Shown: piece after piece, positions 53,159-61,075 of the stretch | Layout of the letters: each line of letters opens with the position of its first letter | How positions within the stretch are numbered: the first letter of the stretch is position 1 | Assembly: GCF_000195295.1 (NCBI RefSeq) | Contig: NC_015388.1 | Span: 1,736,001-1,800,000 of the forward strand | DNA length: 64,000 nt | Direction: 5' to 3' | From: Desulfobacca acetoxidans DSM 11109 | GTDB lineage: Bacteria; Desulfobacterota; Desulfobaccia; Desulfobaccales; Desulfobaccaceae | The notes under the pieces: generated by a model | Seen by the model: the letters and a program-made list of their open reading frames with translations, nothing else | What the model was told of the DNA's origin: nothing | The model's database searches: none | Translations under genes and position numbers: made by a program

Positions 53159-53915
53159 TCATTCATACCATCCCAATTGCTTCCCCTACCACCTCCCTCC
53201 TTTTTGTCTCTGCCCACTTGCCCCGATATATCCTCCTCCTCTCATAAGGTAGCAGCAGGCAGAAGATATTAAGGCCAGAATACCTTTACTGCAAAACCGG
53301 AGTTACAATAATGTTTCAATCTTTAGACAGATTTTTCTACATTACCAGGGACTGGCAATTTTAGAATGTCTAGGTGCAAATCATATGCCAAATATTTTTT
53401 AATAATAATTATTCAATATTATAGGAAGTAATTATGTAACACTGTTTTAACCGCAGAGGTTTCTGCCAAAAAAGCTAAACATCTGGTTCAAAATATTTTA
53501 CCTTAACTTAAGTCTCCTCATAGCTTCTAGCGCAGCAGGGGTCAATTCAAAGGATAAGCCTGGCTTATGAGAAGTAATATATATGGAAAATCAAACGGTT
53601 ATAGTATAGTAATGGGGCGCTGTCGGGAGTCACATGCTATCCGGCCCCGTAGCGCCCAAGCGGGCGCTGGAGATCTTCTAACAGATTAAATCCAATTATG
53701 TTTTAGGGACTTTGGAACTGTTTGTCCGGATAACGTTCAGGGAATTTCCCGACGTTCTCTAGTTCGAAAGGTTGAACATCGGGAAATATTCAATGCGAAT
53801 CCGGGGGAGGGTGATGTCTGAGCCACGGCACATTGTCTCAACAAGGTTTTTTTTCTTGAGTTGCCAAACAGGTTGTTCTACAGTAGGATCAGAATCTGTT
53901 GAAGGGGGATCGGCT
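53159..53915. other. Long intergenic region between the PEP-CTERM-like and AcuB-like genes
   Basis: About 760 bases, no gene. Besides the sigma-54 promoter (53375-53391) it has AGCGCCC (53651-53657) which can pair either with GGGCGCT at 53615-53621 or with GGGCGCT at 53662-53668. This gives two mutually exclusive hairpins about 250 bases before the CBS gene. GAAGGGGGAT is the ribosome-binding site for that gene. Confidence 0.5.
53375..53391 (-). promoter_or_regulatory. Sigma-54 promoter of the PEP-CTERM-like gene
   Basis: On the minus strand TTGGCATATGATTTGCA, with -24 GG and -12 GC correctly spaced. Predicted start near 53364, giving a 5' leader of about 240 bases before the GTG start. It is the best match to the sigma-54 consensus in this region. 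Confidence 0.78.
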
Positions 53916-54521
53916 ATGCGCGTCGGCAAGATCATGATTCGAGATGCTATCACGGTATCTCCGGAGACCAGCGTCCTGGAGGCCATCAAGATCATGCAGG
54001 AGCTGGACATCCGGCATCTTCCGGTAGTGCGCCAAGGTAACTTCGCCGGCTGGCTCTCCTCCCGGGACCTCTATCAGGTGATGTTGGCAGCGATGCTGGA
54101 AGAAATTACCGTGGGGGAGATTATGAATACCAATCCCATCAGCGTCACCCCCGAGACCGGTTTAGAGGAAGCAGCGCATCTCATCCGGGAACATAAAATC
54201 GGCGGTGTCCCTGTCCTCAGTGGTCGCAAGCTGGTGGGCGTTTTAACTGTCATCGATCTGTTGTCGGCCTTTCTCTTCATGCTCGAGGCCTTGCAGAGCA
54301 GCTCTCGCCTGGATGTAGCCCTGCCCGAGGACCCGCTGGCCTATGAAGAGGCCTGTCGGCTCATCCGGGAGGCCGGGGGCGAGATTATTAACGTCGGTTT
54401 GGGGGCAGCCCAGGCTGGCAAGGAGCGGATCTACGCCTTCCGCCTGGCCAGGATAGACCTGAAACCGATTATTGCCAGCCTCAAAGACCATGGGGTGAAA
54501 GTAGTGGAACTGGTAGAATGA
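53916..54521 (+). CDS. AcuB-like CBS-pair protein with ACT-like C-terminus
   Basis: About 201 residues. Two CBS domains (IMIRDAITVSPETSVLEAI and IMNTNPISVTPETGLEEAA) are followed by an ACT-like region (residues about 140-200). This is the AcuB layout, proposed to sense adenosyl or acetate-related ligands. ATG 53916 has GAAGGGGGAT upstream; the frame is open further 5' without conserved residues. It converges with nadB. Confidence 0.83.
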   Translation: MRVGKIMIRDAITVSPETSVLEAIKIMQELDIRHLPVVRQGNFAGWLSSRDLYQVMLAAMLEEITVGEIMNTNPISVTPETGLEEAAHLIREHKIGGVPVLSGRKLVGVLTVIDLLSAFLFMLEALQSSSRLDVALPEDPLAYEEACRLIREAGGEIINVGLGAAQAGKERIYAFRLARIDLKPIIASLKDHGVKVVELVE

Positions 54522-54644
54522 GGCGGTGGTCAGTGGTTGATAAGTTTTTTTCTGGAAAGTTATCAGTCCCCCCCGCTGGCGGGAGGGACAGAGTAAGGGG
54601 TATTAATTTACCAACTGCGCGGGTTAAGTTACGGTTAAGGGTAG

Positions 54645-56261
54645 TCAACCGGCAGCGATGATGGTGTCATGGAGCCAGTTAAGGTTGTCTTTTTCGGGGT
54701 AATCCAGGTTAAAGTGTAGCCCCCGGCTTTCTTTGCGCTGAAGGGCGCAGGTGATAATCAGGTCGGCGACGGTAGCGATATTGCGCAGTTCTACGAGGTC
54801 GCTGGTGATTAAAAAGTTCCAATAGTATTCATTGATCTCCTGCTGTATCATGTCAATCCGCTTTCGGGCCCGCATTAACCGCTTGTCCGTCCGCACGATG
54901 CCGACATAATTCCACATAAAACGGCGAATTTCATCCCAGTTCTGGGAGACCACCACGTTTTCATCGCTGTCGGTGGCGCCCGAGGGGTCCCAGGGCGGCG
55001 CTTCGGAAAACTTTGGTTTGGGGATGCCGGGGAGCATCTTTTGGGAGTGGCTTGCTGCCACATGGGCAAAAACCAGGGCCTCCAGGAGGGAGTTGCTGGC
55101 TAGGCGGTTGGCGCCGTGCAATCCGGTCATGGCTACTTCGCCCACGGCGTACAGGTTGGTGATGTTCGTGCGGCCAATATCGTCGGTAGCCACCCCGCCG
55201 CAGGTATAGTGGGCCGCCGGTACCACCGGAATGGGCTCCTTGGTGATGTCGATCCCGTATTCAAGACATTGCTGATAAATGCCAGGGAAACGGGCTTTGA
55301 CAAAATCCTTGGATTTGTGGCTGATATCAAGGAAGACACAATCATCGCCGGTCTTCTTCAGTTCAGTATCGATTGCCCGAGCCACGACGTCCCGGCAGGC
55401 CAGATCCTTGAGCGGGTGGTATTTGGCCATAAAGGGGGTGCCGTGTTTATTTACCAATATGCCGCCCTCGCCCCGCACTGCCTCGGAAATAAGGAAGTTT
55501 TTGGCTGCTGGGTGGTATAGGCAGGTAGGATGGAACTGGATGAATTCCATGTTGCCGATCTCGGCCCCGGCTCGGTAAGCAATAGCCAGGCCGTCGCCGG
55601 TAGCGATATCGGGATTGCTGGTATAGAGGTAGACCTTGCCGGCCCCGCCGGTAGCTAACAGAATAATCGAGGCAATGAAGGTGTGTACCTCGCCTGTAGG
55701 TCCGTTGAGCACGTAGGCACCGACACAGGATTCTTCGGCATTGGCAACCACGGTCCCGCGGCGCACCAGTTTGTGTCGGGTGATAAGGTCGACGGCAATG
55801 TGGTTTTCGAAGACGCTGATGTTAGGCTGCTCCAACACTCGGGCCACCAGGATGCTTTCGACTTCCTGACCGGTCATATCGTGGGCATGAATGATCCGCC
55901 GGCAGGAATGCCCGCCCTCGCGGGTCAGGTCAAACTCCACCTCGCTGTTGCAGGCCAGATCAAAGTGGGCGCCTAAATTCACTAATTCCCGGATGCGTTC
56001 CGGTCCCTGACGTACTACTAATTCCACGACATCCTGGTGGCACAAGCCGTCGCCAGCGGCCAGGGTATCTTTGATATGCAGGTCAAAGCTATCCTGCGGA
56101 CTGAGCACCGCAGCGATCCCACCCTGGGCCTGGCGGGTGCTGGTCTCCATGATGCCGCGCTTGGTAATCACATTTACCGATCCATAAGGGGCCACCTTTA
56201 AAGCGTAACTCAGTCCTGCCAATCCGGAGCCGATAACCAAAAAATCGGAGGCATATTCCAT
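54645..56261 (-). CDS. nadB: L-aspartate oxidase
   Basis: FAD enzyme oxidising L-aspartate to iminoaspartate, first step of NAD synthesis. The FAD-binding motif is DFLVIGSGLAGLSYAL, then STRQAQGGIAAVL, and later HYTCGGV and GLHGANRLASNSLLEALVFA, all typical. The 538 residues include the three-helix C-terminal bundle. It probably uses fumarate rather than oxygen as acceptor in an anaerobe. No other nad genes are adjacent. Confidence 0.94.
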   Translation of the reverse strand: MEYASDFLVIGSGLAGLSYALKVAPYGSVNVITKRGIMETSTRQAQGGIAAVLSPQDSFDLHIKDTLAAGDGLCHQDVVELVVRQGPERIRELVNLGAHFDLACNSEVEFDLTREGGHSCRRIIHAHDMTGQEVESILVARVLEQPNISVFENHIAVDLITRHKLVRRGTVVANAEESCVGAYVLNGPTGEVHTFIASIILLATGGAGKVYLYTSNPDIATGDGLAIAYRAGAEIGNMEFIQFHPTCLYHPAAKNFLISEAVRGEGGILVNKHGTPFMAKYHPLKDLACRDVVARAIDTELKKTGDDCVFLDISHKSKDFVKARFPGIYQQCLEYGIDITKEPIPVVPAAHYTCGGVATDDIGRTNITNLYAVGEVAMTGLHGANRLASNSLLEALVFAHVAASHSQKMLPGIPKPKFSEAPPWDPSGATDSDENVVVSQNWDEIRRFMWNYVGIVRTDKRLMRARKRIDMIQQEINEYYWNFLITSDLVELRNIATVADLIITCALQRKESRGLHFNLDYPEKDNLNWLHDTIIAAG

Positions 56262-56638
56262 ATCCCGTCACCTAACCAGAATATAATAAACAACTCACAA
56301 TTAAAAGGAGCATCGCGCCAACCTGGCGAAAAAACAAGTCTGGCATGAACACCTGTCCGGTTTCCGGTTGTCAGTCAGAAATTATGTTCTGGAGAGGCGA
56401 GAAAATCATATCATCATGCCATGCAGCAGTCATGAGGAGCCCCTGATGAGCACCGACGTGAAGGTTCCTGCCTTTCAATAGTATTTCGAATAATCTACAT
56501 GGAATAAGTTCTGCGCAGGCTAAAAAGCCTGTGCTGCCGTTAGATGATTTTTATGGTTCGTCGGTGGCCGCTGAGGAATGAACATTTATCTTGTATTAGA
56601 ATATCTTGTTATCTTAACGGTAATGGTCCGAGAGGCAC
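56262..56638. other. Intergenic region upstream of the glycine-rich protein gene
   Basis: Nothing identifiable as a gene between nadB and the promoter at 56639. Several frames are shorter than about 60 codons and lack ribosome-binding sites. Confidence 0.5.
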
Positions 56639-56667
56639 TTGACAGAGGCCCGATCATGCTTTAATAT
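56639..56667 (+). promoter_or_regulatory. Sigma-70-type promoter of the glycine-rich/DUF5320 pair
   Basis: TTGACA (56639-56644), a 17-base spacer and TAATAT (56662-56667), 85 bases before the start codon of the glycine-rich protein gene. Confidence 0.55.
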
Positions 56668-56751
56668 TAACATAAGTTCATAACAAGAACCAATCCGAAC
56701 GAGACATGGGAAACTATGTTAAATAAAATCGGCTCGGTCAGGAGGATAGAG

Positions 56752-57054
56752 ATGATGTATGCAAAGGGCCGCGGAGGCGGCGGAAGCGGATCTGGCGGAG
56801 GCGGCGGTAGAGGCCGCGGCGGAGGCGGCGGCAGGTGCGGCGGTGGCGCCGGTAGAGGTGCTGGAGGGGGCGCCGGTAGAGGCGGTGGAGGTGGATTTGG
56901 TCAAGGTGGAGGCCGGGGCGGTGGTGTTGCTGCCGGGGCTTTAGGCAACTGCATCTGTCCCTCGTGCGGCTATAAAGAGCCGCATCAACAGGGGATGCCG
57001 TGTTTTCAGAAACAATGTCCCCAATGCGGGGCAACGATGACGCGGGAAGCTTAA
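56752..57054 (+). CDS. Glycine-rich protein with C-terminal zinc ribbon
   Basis: 100 residues. Residues 5-60 are nearly all Gly with some Arg, Ala and Ser; the end is a compact zinc ribbon, NCICPSCGYKEPHQQGMPC then CPQCGATMTRE. This resembles small zinc-ribbon proteins next to NifB-like and DUF5320 genes in anaerobes. AGGAGG precedes the ATG. The next gene follows after 60 bases. Confidence 0.78.
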   Translation: MMYAKGRGGGGSGSGGGGGRGRGGGGGRCGGGAGRGAGGGAGRGGGGGFGQGGGRGGGVAAGALGNCICPSCGYKEPHQQGMPCFQKQCPQCGATMTREA

Positions 57055-57114
57055 AATCCTTCCCATAAATCAACCACTTAAACAAGGCAATATATTGCAA
57101 GGAGGTATATCATC

Positions 57115-57408
57115 ATGCCAGGTTTCGACGGTACTGGACCGAGAGGTCAGGGACCGGGGACCGGTTGGGGTATGGGGCCCTGTGGCACCGGTTTCCGAAG
57201 AGGCTATGGCGGCGGTTTCGGCCGCGGTTTTCGAGGTTCTCGCTCCCGTTGGGGCGGTTGGGGCCGTCCTCGTTGGGGTTGGGGTGCCTGGGAAGGCGGC
57301 TACGCCACTCCTGAGAGTGAGGCCCAGGCCTTGAAACAGGAGGAATCCTATCTCCAGAGCGAGCTGGAGGCTATCAAGCGGCGCCTGAGCGAAATTGAAG
57401 GTGCTTGA
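57115..57408 (+). CDS. DUF5320 family glycine-rich protein
   Basis: 97 residues. The opening MPGFDGTGPRGQGPGTG is the hallmark of DUF5320. The middle is rich in Gly, Arg and Trp, and the end is a coiled-coil helix (AQALKQEESYLQSELEAIKR). DUF5320 proteins accompany iron-molybdenum-cofactor-like and Mrp genes in anaerobes; neither is adjacent here. GGAGG lies upstream. Unit with the zinc-ribbon gene. Confidence 0.85.
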   Translation: MPGFDGTGPRGQGPGTGWGMGPCGTGFRRGYGGGFGRGFRGSRSRWGGWGRPRWGWGAWEGGYATPESEAQALKQEESYLQSELEAIKRRLSEIEGA

Positions 57409-57508
57409 ACGGAGCTGCTCAGCACGGCCCGGGTGAAAACCTGGGCCGTTGTGCTTGAAAGGCATGACGGCGCCATATTTTGGTAAGGTAAAAATCAGGC
57501 CGCCCAAG

Positions 57509-57547
57509 GCCCCCGGTTCTTCTGAAAAATAAACCGGGGGCTTTTTT
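57509..57547 (+). terminator. Rho-independent terminator
   Basis: Ten-bp stem GCCCCCGGTT (57509-57518) with AACCGGGGGC (57532-57541), a 13-base loop and six T. It ends the zinc-ribbon/DUF5320 unit; a second hairpin lies at 57421-57455 without a T run. Confidence 0.85.
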
Positions 57548-57887
57548 ATTCCCTCCTTTCTGTGATAAGGTACATAGAAAATAGGTTTCAAGTTGAACAG
57601 ATTGGAGCCATCAGATTGCTGACAACTTGTTTGCCAGGTTTTGCGGGTGAATCATGGCAATGGGCCGTAGTCTGGGGGTTCGTATGCCGTCTGGCGGAAA
57701 AGAATCGTGGTGTCCGTATCTATCGGATAACTTAGAAATATCTCTTCTCCCAGCCCAATCTCGGAACTCGGAACTTGAAACTTGAAACTCAAAACTATAC
57801 CCTATAACCCAAGAACCACGTCGTTTGTATTGTTCCTGTAAAAATTAAGAGATGCGTGCTTCAACCGGAGCGAAAGAGGAGGGTGCC
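57548..57887. other. Intergenic region before the ECH-like gene
   Basis: About 340 bases without a gene. It contains GAAAATAGGTTTCAAGTTGA near 57580, similar to GAAATAGGTTTCAAGTTGA near 400, and repeated AACTTGAAACTTGAAACTC words around 57768. Confidence 0.45.
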
Positions 57888-58664
57888 ATGGAATTTTCCA
57901 CCATTCTTGTGGAGCAGCGGGATCAGTTGGGGTTTATTACCTTAAACCGGCCGGAGAAAATGAATACCTTCAGCAGTCAATTGGCGAGAGAGCTCAATGA
58001 CGGACTGCGTCTTTTGGATCAGGACGAGGCTGTGCGAGTGATCATCGTCAAGGGAGCGGGCAAGGCGTTCTCCACCGGCATCGATATAGCGGAATTCCAC
58101 GGCAAGAGTACCACGGAATACCAGGAGTGGATCGAACTCATGGATGAGATGCATCTGACCGTCGCCTCACTGGCCAAACCGGTTATCGCTATGGTGCACG
58201 GTTATGCGGTAGCCAATGGGGCGGGACTGCTGTTTGCGGCGGACTTCGCCTTTGTGGCCGAGGGTACGAAGATCGGCACCACGGCCATTAACGTCGGTCT
58301 GCTCTGTACCGGTCCGGTGATTCCGATCAGCTATGGTCTAGGCAAGAAAAAAGTTCTGGAAATGCTATTGAGTGGTGAGATGATCGACGCGGCGGAAGCC
58401 GAGAGGTTGGGAATGGTGAACAAGGTTGTGCCCCTGGACCGGCTCGAGGCAGAAACCTTGAAATTTGCCCAAAAACTTCTGGCCAAAAGCCCGCTGGCGG
58501 TCAAGATGGGCAAACACTTTTACTATCAGATGGTGGATATGCCTTTTAATCAGCGGTTCAATTATAGCAGCGAGGTATTTGCCCGGCTGTGCACCTCGGA
58601 GGATGCCAAAGAAGGGGTGGATGCCTTTTTGAACAAACGCAAACCGGTCTGGCGTGGAAAGTAA
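57888..58664 (+). CDS. Enoyl-CoA hydratase/isomerase-family protein lacking catalytic Glu residues
   Basis: Crotonase-fold protein of 258 residues. KMNTFSSQLARELNDGL, FSTGIDIAEF and VHGYAVANGAGLLFAADF show the fold and acyl-CoA site. At the positions of the two hydratase glutamates the sequence has Gly113 and Ala133 (KIGTTAINVGLLC), similar to the ECHDC3 branch. Thus hydratase activity is unlikely; another acyl-CoA activity or regulatory role is possible. ATG 57888 has GAGGAGG upstream. Confidence 0.86.
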   Translation: MEFSTILVEQRDQLGFITLNRPEKMNTFSSQLARELNDGLRLLDQDEAVRVIIVKGAGKAFSTGIDIAEFHGKSTTEYQEWIELMDEMHLTVASLAKPVIAMVHGYAVANGAGLLFAADFAFVAEGTKIGTTAINVGLLCTGPVIPISYGLGKKKVLEMLLSGEMIDAAEAERLGMVNKVVPLDRLEAETLKFAQKLLAKSPLAVKMGKHFYYQMVDMPFNQRFNYSSEVFARLCTSEDAKEGVDAFLNKRKPVWRGK

Positions 58665-58737
58665 GTTCAGGTAGGATCACCTCCTGGCCGCAAACGTCAA
58701 AGAATTGAACCGACCCCGGAGGGCGAAGGGACATTCC

Positions 58738-59811
58738 ATGGAAAAGAAGCTATTGCCCTTAGGGCTGTCTGACTGGTCGCATTTCATTATCCAGAGTATA
58801 GCTGATGGGGTTATCACGGTGAACGGAGAGATGCGGATTACCGATCTCAACCGGGCTGGAGAAAAAATTACCGGATACTCTCGGGCCGAGGCCCTCGGGA
58901 AGTATTGCGGCGATATCTTGCGGAGCAGCATGTGCGGCCGGGATTGCCCTTTAAAACAGGCGATGATCAGTGGTGAGGCAGTATCGCGGGAGGCGGTGCT
59001 GCACAATCGCCTGGATCAAAAAATTGAGGTGATGCTGACTGCTTCGGCTTTGCGGGACGACCATGGAAACCTTTTGGGAGGAGTAGAGACCTTTCGCGAT
59101 AATGCTCCATTCAAACTTATGGAGAAAGAACGCCGCCAACTGGCGGGGATGTTTGCCCATGACCTTAAGGGTCCGGTGGTGGGAGTGGCAGGACTGTTGA
59201 ATCGCCTCCGCCAGGGAAAGGTAGGGGAACTCAACGAACAACAGCAGGCTTTTCTGGAGACCATCTACCAGGAGATCCTGCGGTTGGAGAAGCTGATCAG
59301 CAATTTCCTGGATTTTGTCAGACTCGACCTGCATATTTTGAAGCCCCTGGCAAGCGCCATTCAGGTAGAAGCAGAGTGTCTGGCGGTGATCAACCGGTCC
59401 CGTCCCATGGCGGAAGCCAAAGGAGTCGATCTGCAGTTGGCATTTCCCCAGGAAGTCATTATCTTGAATGCCGATGCCGTTCTGCTGCAGCGGGCCTTGG
59501 GGAACCTGGTGGAAAATGCCATCAAATACTCCCCGCCACAGAGCCAGGTCATCTTAAAGGTGCAGGATTTGGGTAAGGAGATCCAATTTGTTGTCCAAGA
59601 CCAGGGGCCGGGCATTGACCCCGATGACCTGCCGCACCTCTTTGACCTCCTCTACCGCGGCAAAGACTCGGGACAGGAGAGCGGCCTCGGTCTCGGTCTG
59701 GCCATTGTCAAGCGCATTATTGAAGCGCACAACGGCCGGTTATGGGTGAAAAGTGAATTAGGCCAAGGGGCCTCTTTCTTTTTTAATCTTCCCAAAGCCA
59801 ACTTTGTCTAA
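58738..59811 (+). CDS. PAS-domain sensor histidine kinase
   Basis: About 357 residues, no transmembrane helix, so cytosolic. A PAS domain (residues 15-130, with SIADGVITVNGEMRITDLN) contains SSMCGRDCPLKQAM, whose two Cys could bind metal or sense redox state. The kinase core follows: HDLKGP (phosphorylated His), NLVENAIKYS (N box), DQGPGID and GLGLGLAIVK. A receiver-only regulator gene lies 900 bases downstream and may be its partner. Confidence 0.9.
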   Translation: MEKKLLPLGLSDWSHFIIQSIADGVITVNGEMRITDLNRAGEKITGYSRAEALGKYCGDILRSSMCGRDCPLKQAMISGEAVSREAVLHNRLDQKIEVMLTASALRDDHGNLLGGVETFRDNAPFKLMEKERRQLAGMFAHDLKGPVVGVAGLLNRLRQGKVGELNEQQQAFLETIYQEILRLEKLISNFLDFVRLDLHILKPLASAIQVEAECLAVINRSRPMAEAKGVDLQLAFPQEVIILNADAVLLQRALGNLVENAIKYSPPQSQVILKVQDLGKEIQFVVQDQGPGIDPDDLPHLFDLLYRGKDSGQESGLGLGLAIVKRIIEAHNGRLWVKSELGQGASFFFNLPKANFV

Positions 59812-59992
59812 GTCCGGATGTAAGTATTGATTGAGGGGTGGAGCGGTGCCGTACTAAGAAATAAGGTATTGGCTTGCGGCGGATGCCCGATTTATTTGTT
59901 TATTGACCTTGAATATTGAACTCTGGCGCAATACCAGGGGAGATGAGGGTAGGGTTGCGCCAGGACCCTGCCGGTATGAAAAGGAGAAGCTT

Positions 59993-60622
59993 ATGCCCCC
60001 GGCTGATCTCTATCTGTTGCGACTGCAGTGGCTGCCCTATCTGAGTCTGGATGAATGCCAGGCCGCCGGTGCCGATGGTTGTGAAGATTTTCTGGTCCGT
60101 TTGCAAAACCAGGACCTGGATTTGGGAAATTGTCCCGGTTTAACTGCCCAGAAACGCTATGCTCTGCAAATAGCCCTGAAGGGGGCGGAACTGGCGCCGC
60201 CAGTGGAGGCCATGCAACTGCCGCAGCCCACGAACCCCGGGTTGTTTGAAATTAACGAGCCCGGGCCGCAGGCGCCGGTGTTAGTAAGCGGTAATAGTGA
60301 GATTACCCTGACGGTGTTGACGGCAGTGTTAGCCCTGACGGTCAGCCCTTTTTACCTGTTGTTGTTAGACTGCCGGGGGGATACGGTGGACATGGCGATG
60401 ATCTTTGAGACGTTCACCCCGGCCAAACTAGCCGCGGCGTTGCAGGAGGAACAGGTAAGCGAAAAAGTCGAGCATCGGCGGCTGGTGATTCCCGGACTGG
60501 CCGCCTCCCTGGAAAAGCCTATGACGGAGGCAACGGGTTGGGAGATACAGGTGGGGCCGATCTGCGCCCTGGAGTTGCCGCTCTATTTTGGCGACTACTG
60601 GCTGCCGCCAACAGGAAGCTGA
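59993..60622 (+). CDS. Miniature corrinoid Fe-S protein large-subunit-like protein (AcsC/CdhD-like)
   Basis: 209 residues. Residues 14-50 match the N-terminal Fe-S domain of AcsC/CdhD with exact spacing: Cys22, Ala25 (second Cys lost), Cys30 and Cys47, ending NCPGLT. Residues 95-205 match the C-terminal cobalamin-binding part (PVLVSGN, LLLLDCRGDTVDMA, RRLVIPGLAASL, TGWEIQVGP). The large TIM barrel between the two parts is absent. Starts at ATG 59993 behind AAAGGAGAAG. It lies between a histidine kinase and a response regulator gene. Function unknown. Confidence 0.75.
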   Translation: MPPADLYLLRLQWLPYLSLDECQAAGADGCEDFLVRLQNQDLDLGNCPGLTAQKRYALQIALKGAELAPPVEAMQLPQPTNPGLFEINEPGPQAPVLVSGNSEITLTVLTAVLALTVSPFYLLLLDCRGDTVDMAMIFETFTPAKLAAALQEEQVSEKVEHRRLVIPGLAASLEKPMTEATGWEIQVGPICALELPLYFGDYWLPPTGS

Positions 60623-60712
60623 CAGAAAGCTCATCGATAGCAGGTGTCTTCCCCTTGTCACACCGTTCTGCAGGGCTTATAATGGCGGTATACCTCAGTC
60701 GGGAGATGCAGC

Positions 60713-61063
60713 ATGAAAAGAATTCTGGTGGTGGATGACGAGGAGCCTATCCGCAGTTATCTTAAGGAAGAACTAACCGAAGCGGGTTATGAGGTGCTTG
60801 TGGCTGCCAGTGCTCCGGAGGCCTTGAAAATCATTGAGCACCAGGATCTCAACCTGGTGATTCTGGATATCCGGATGCCGGGGATGACCGGAGTGGAGGC
60901 GCTCCCGCGTATTCTGGGACTGAAGGAGCATTTGCCGGTGATTCTCAACACTGCTTATTCCCAGTATCAACAGGATTTTATGGCCTGGGCGGCCAACGCC
61001 TATGTCATCAAATCCTTTGATCTGACCGAATTAAAGGAGAAGATTCGGGAACTCATTACCTAA
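60713..61063 (+). CDS. Single-domain response regulator (CheY-like)
   Basis: 116 residues, receiver domain only. Visible are VVDDEEP (acidic pocket), LVILDIRMPG with the phosphoacceptor Asp, NTAYS with the conserved Thr, and YVIKSFDL with the Lys. No output domain, so it acts by protein contacts or relays phosphate. GGGAGATGC precedes the ATG. Its most likely donor is the PAS kinase at 58738. Confidence 0.9.
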   Translation: MKRILVVDDEEPIRSYLKEELTEAGYEVLVAASAPEALKIIEHQDLNLVILDIRMPGMTGVEALPRILGLKEHLPVILNTAYSQYQQDFMAWAANAYVIKSFDLTELKEKIRELIT

Positions 61064-61075
61064 AAGGCTTGTACC

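Noticed and set aside
57083-57100. Sigma-54-like GGCAATATATTGC before the DUF5320 gene
   Set aside because: The GG to GC distance is one base too short for sigma-54, and the word is a simple palindrome over the ribosome-binding site.
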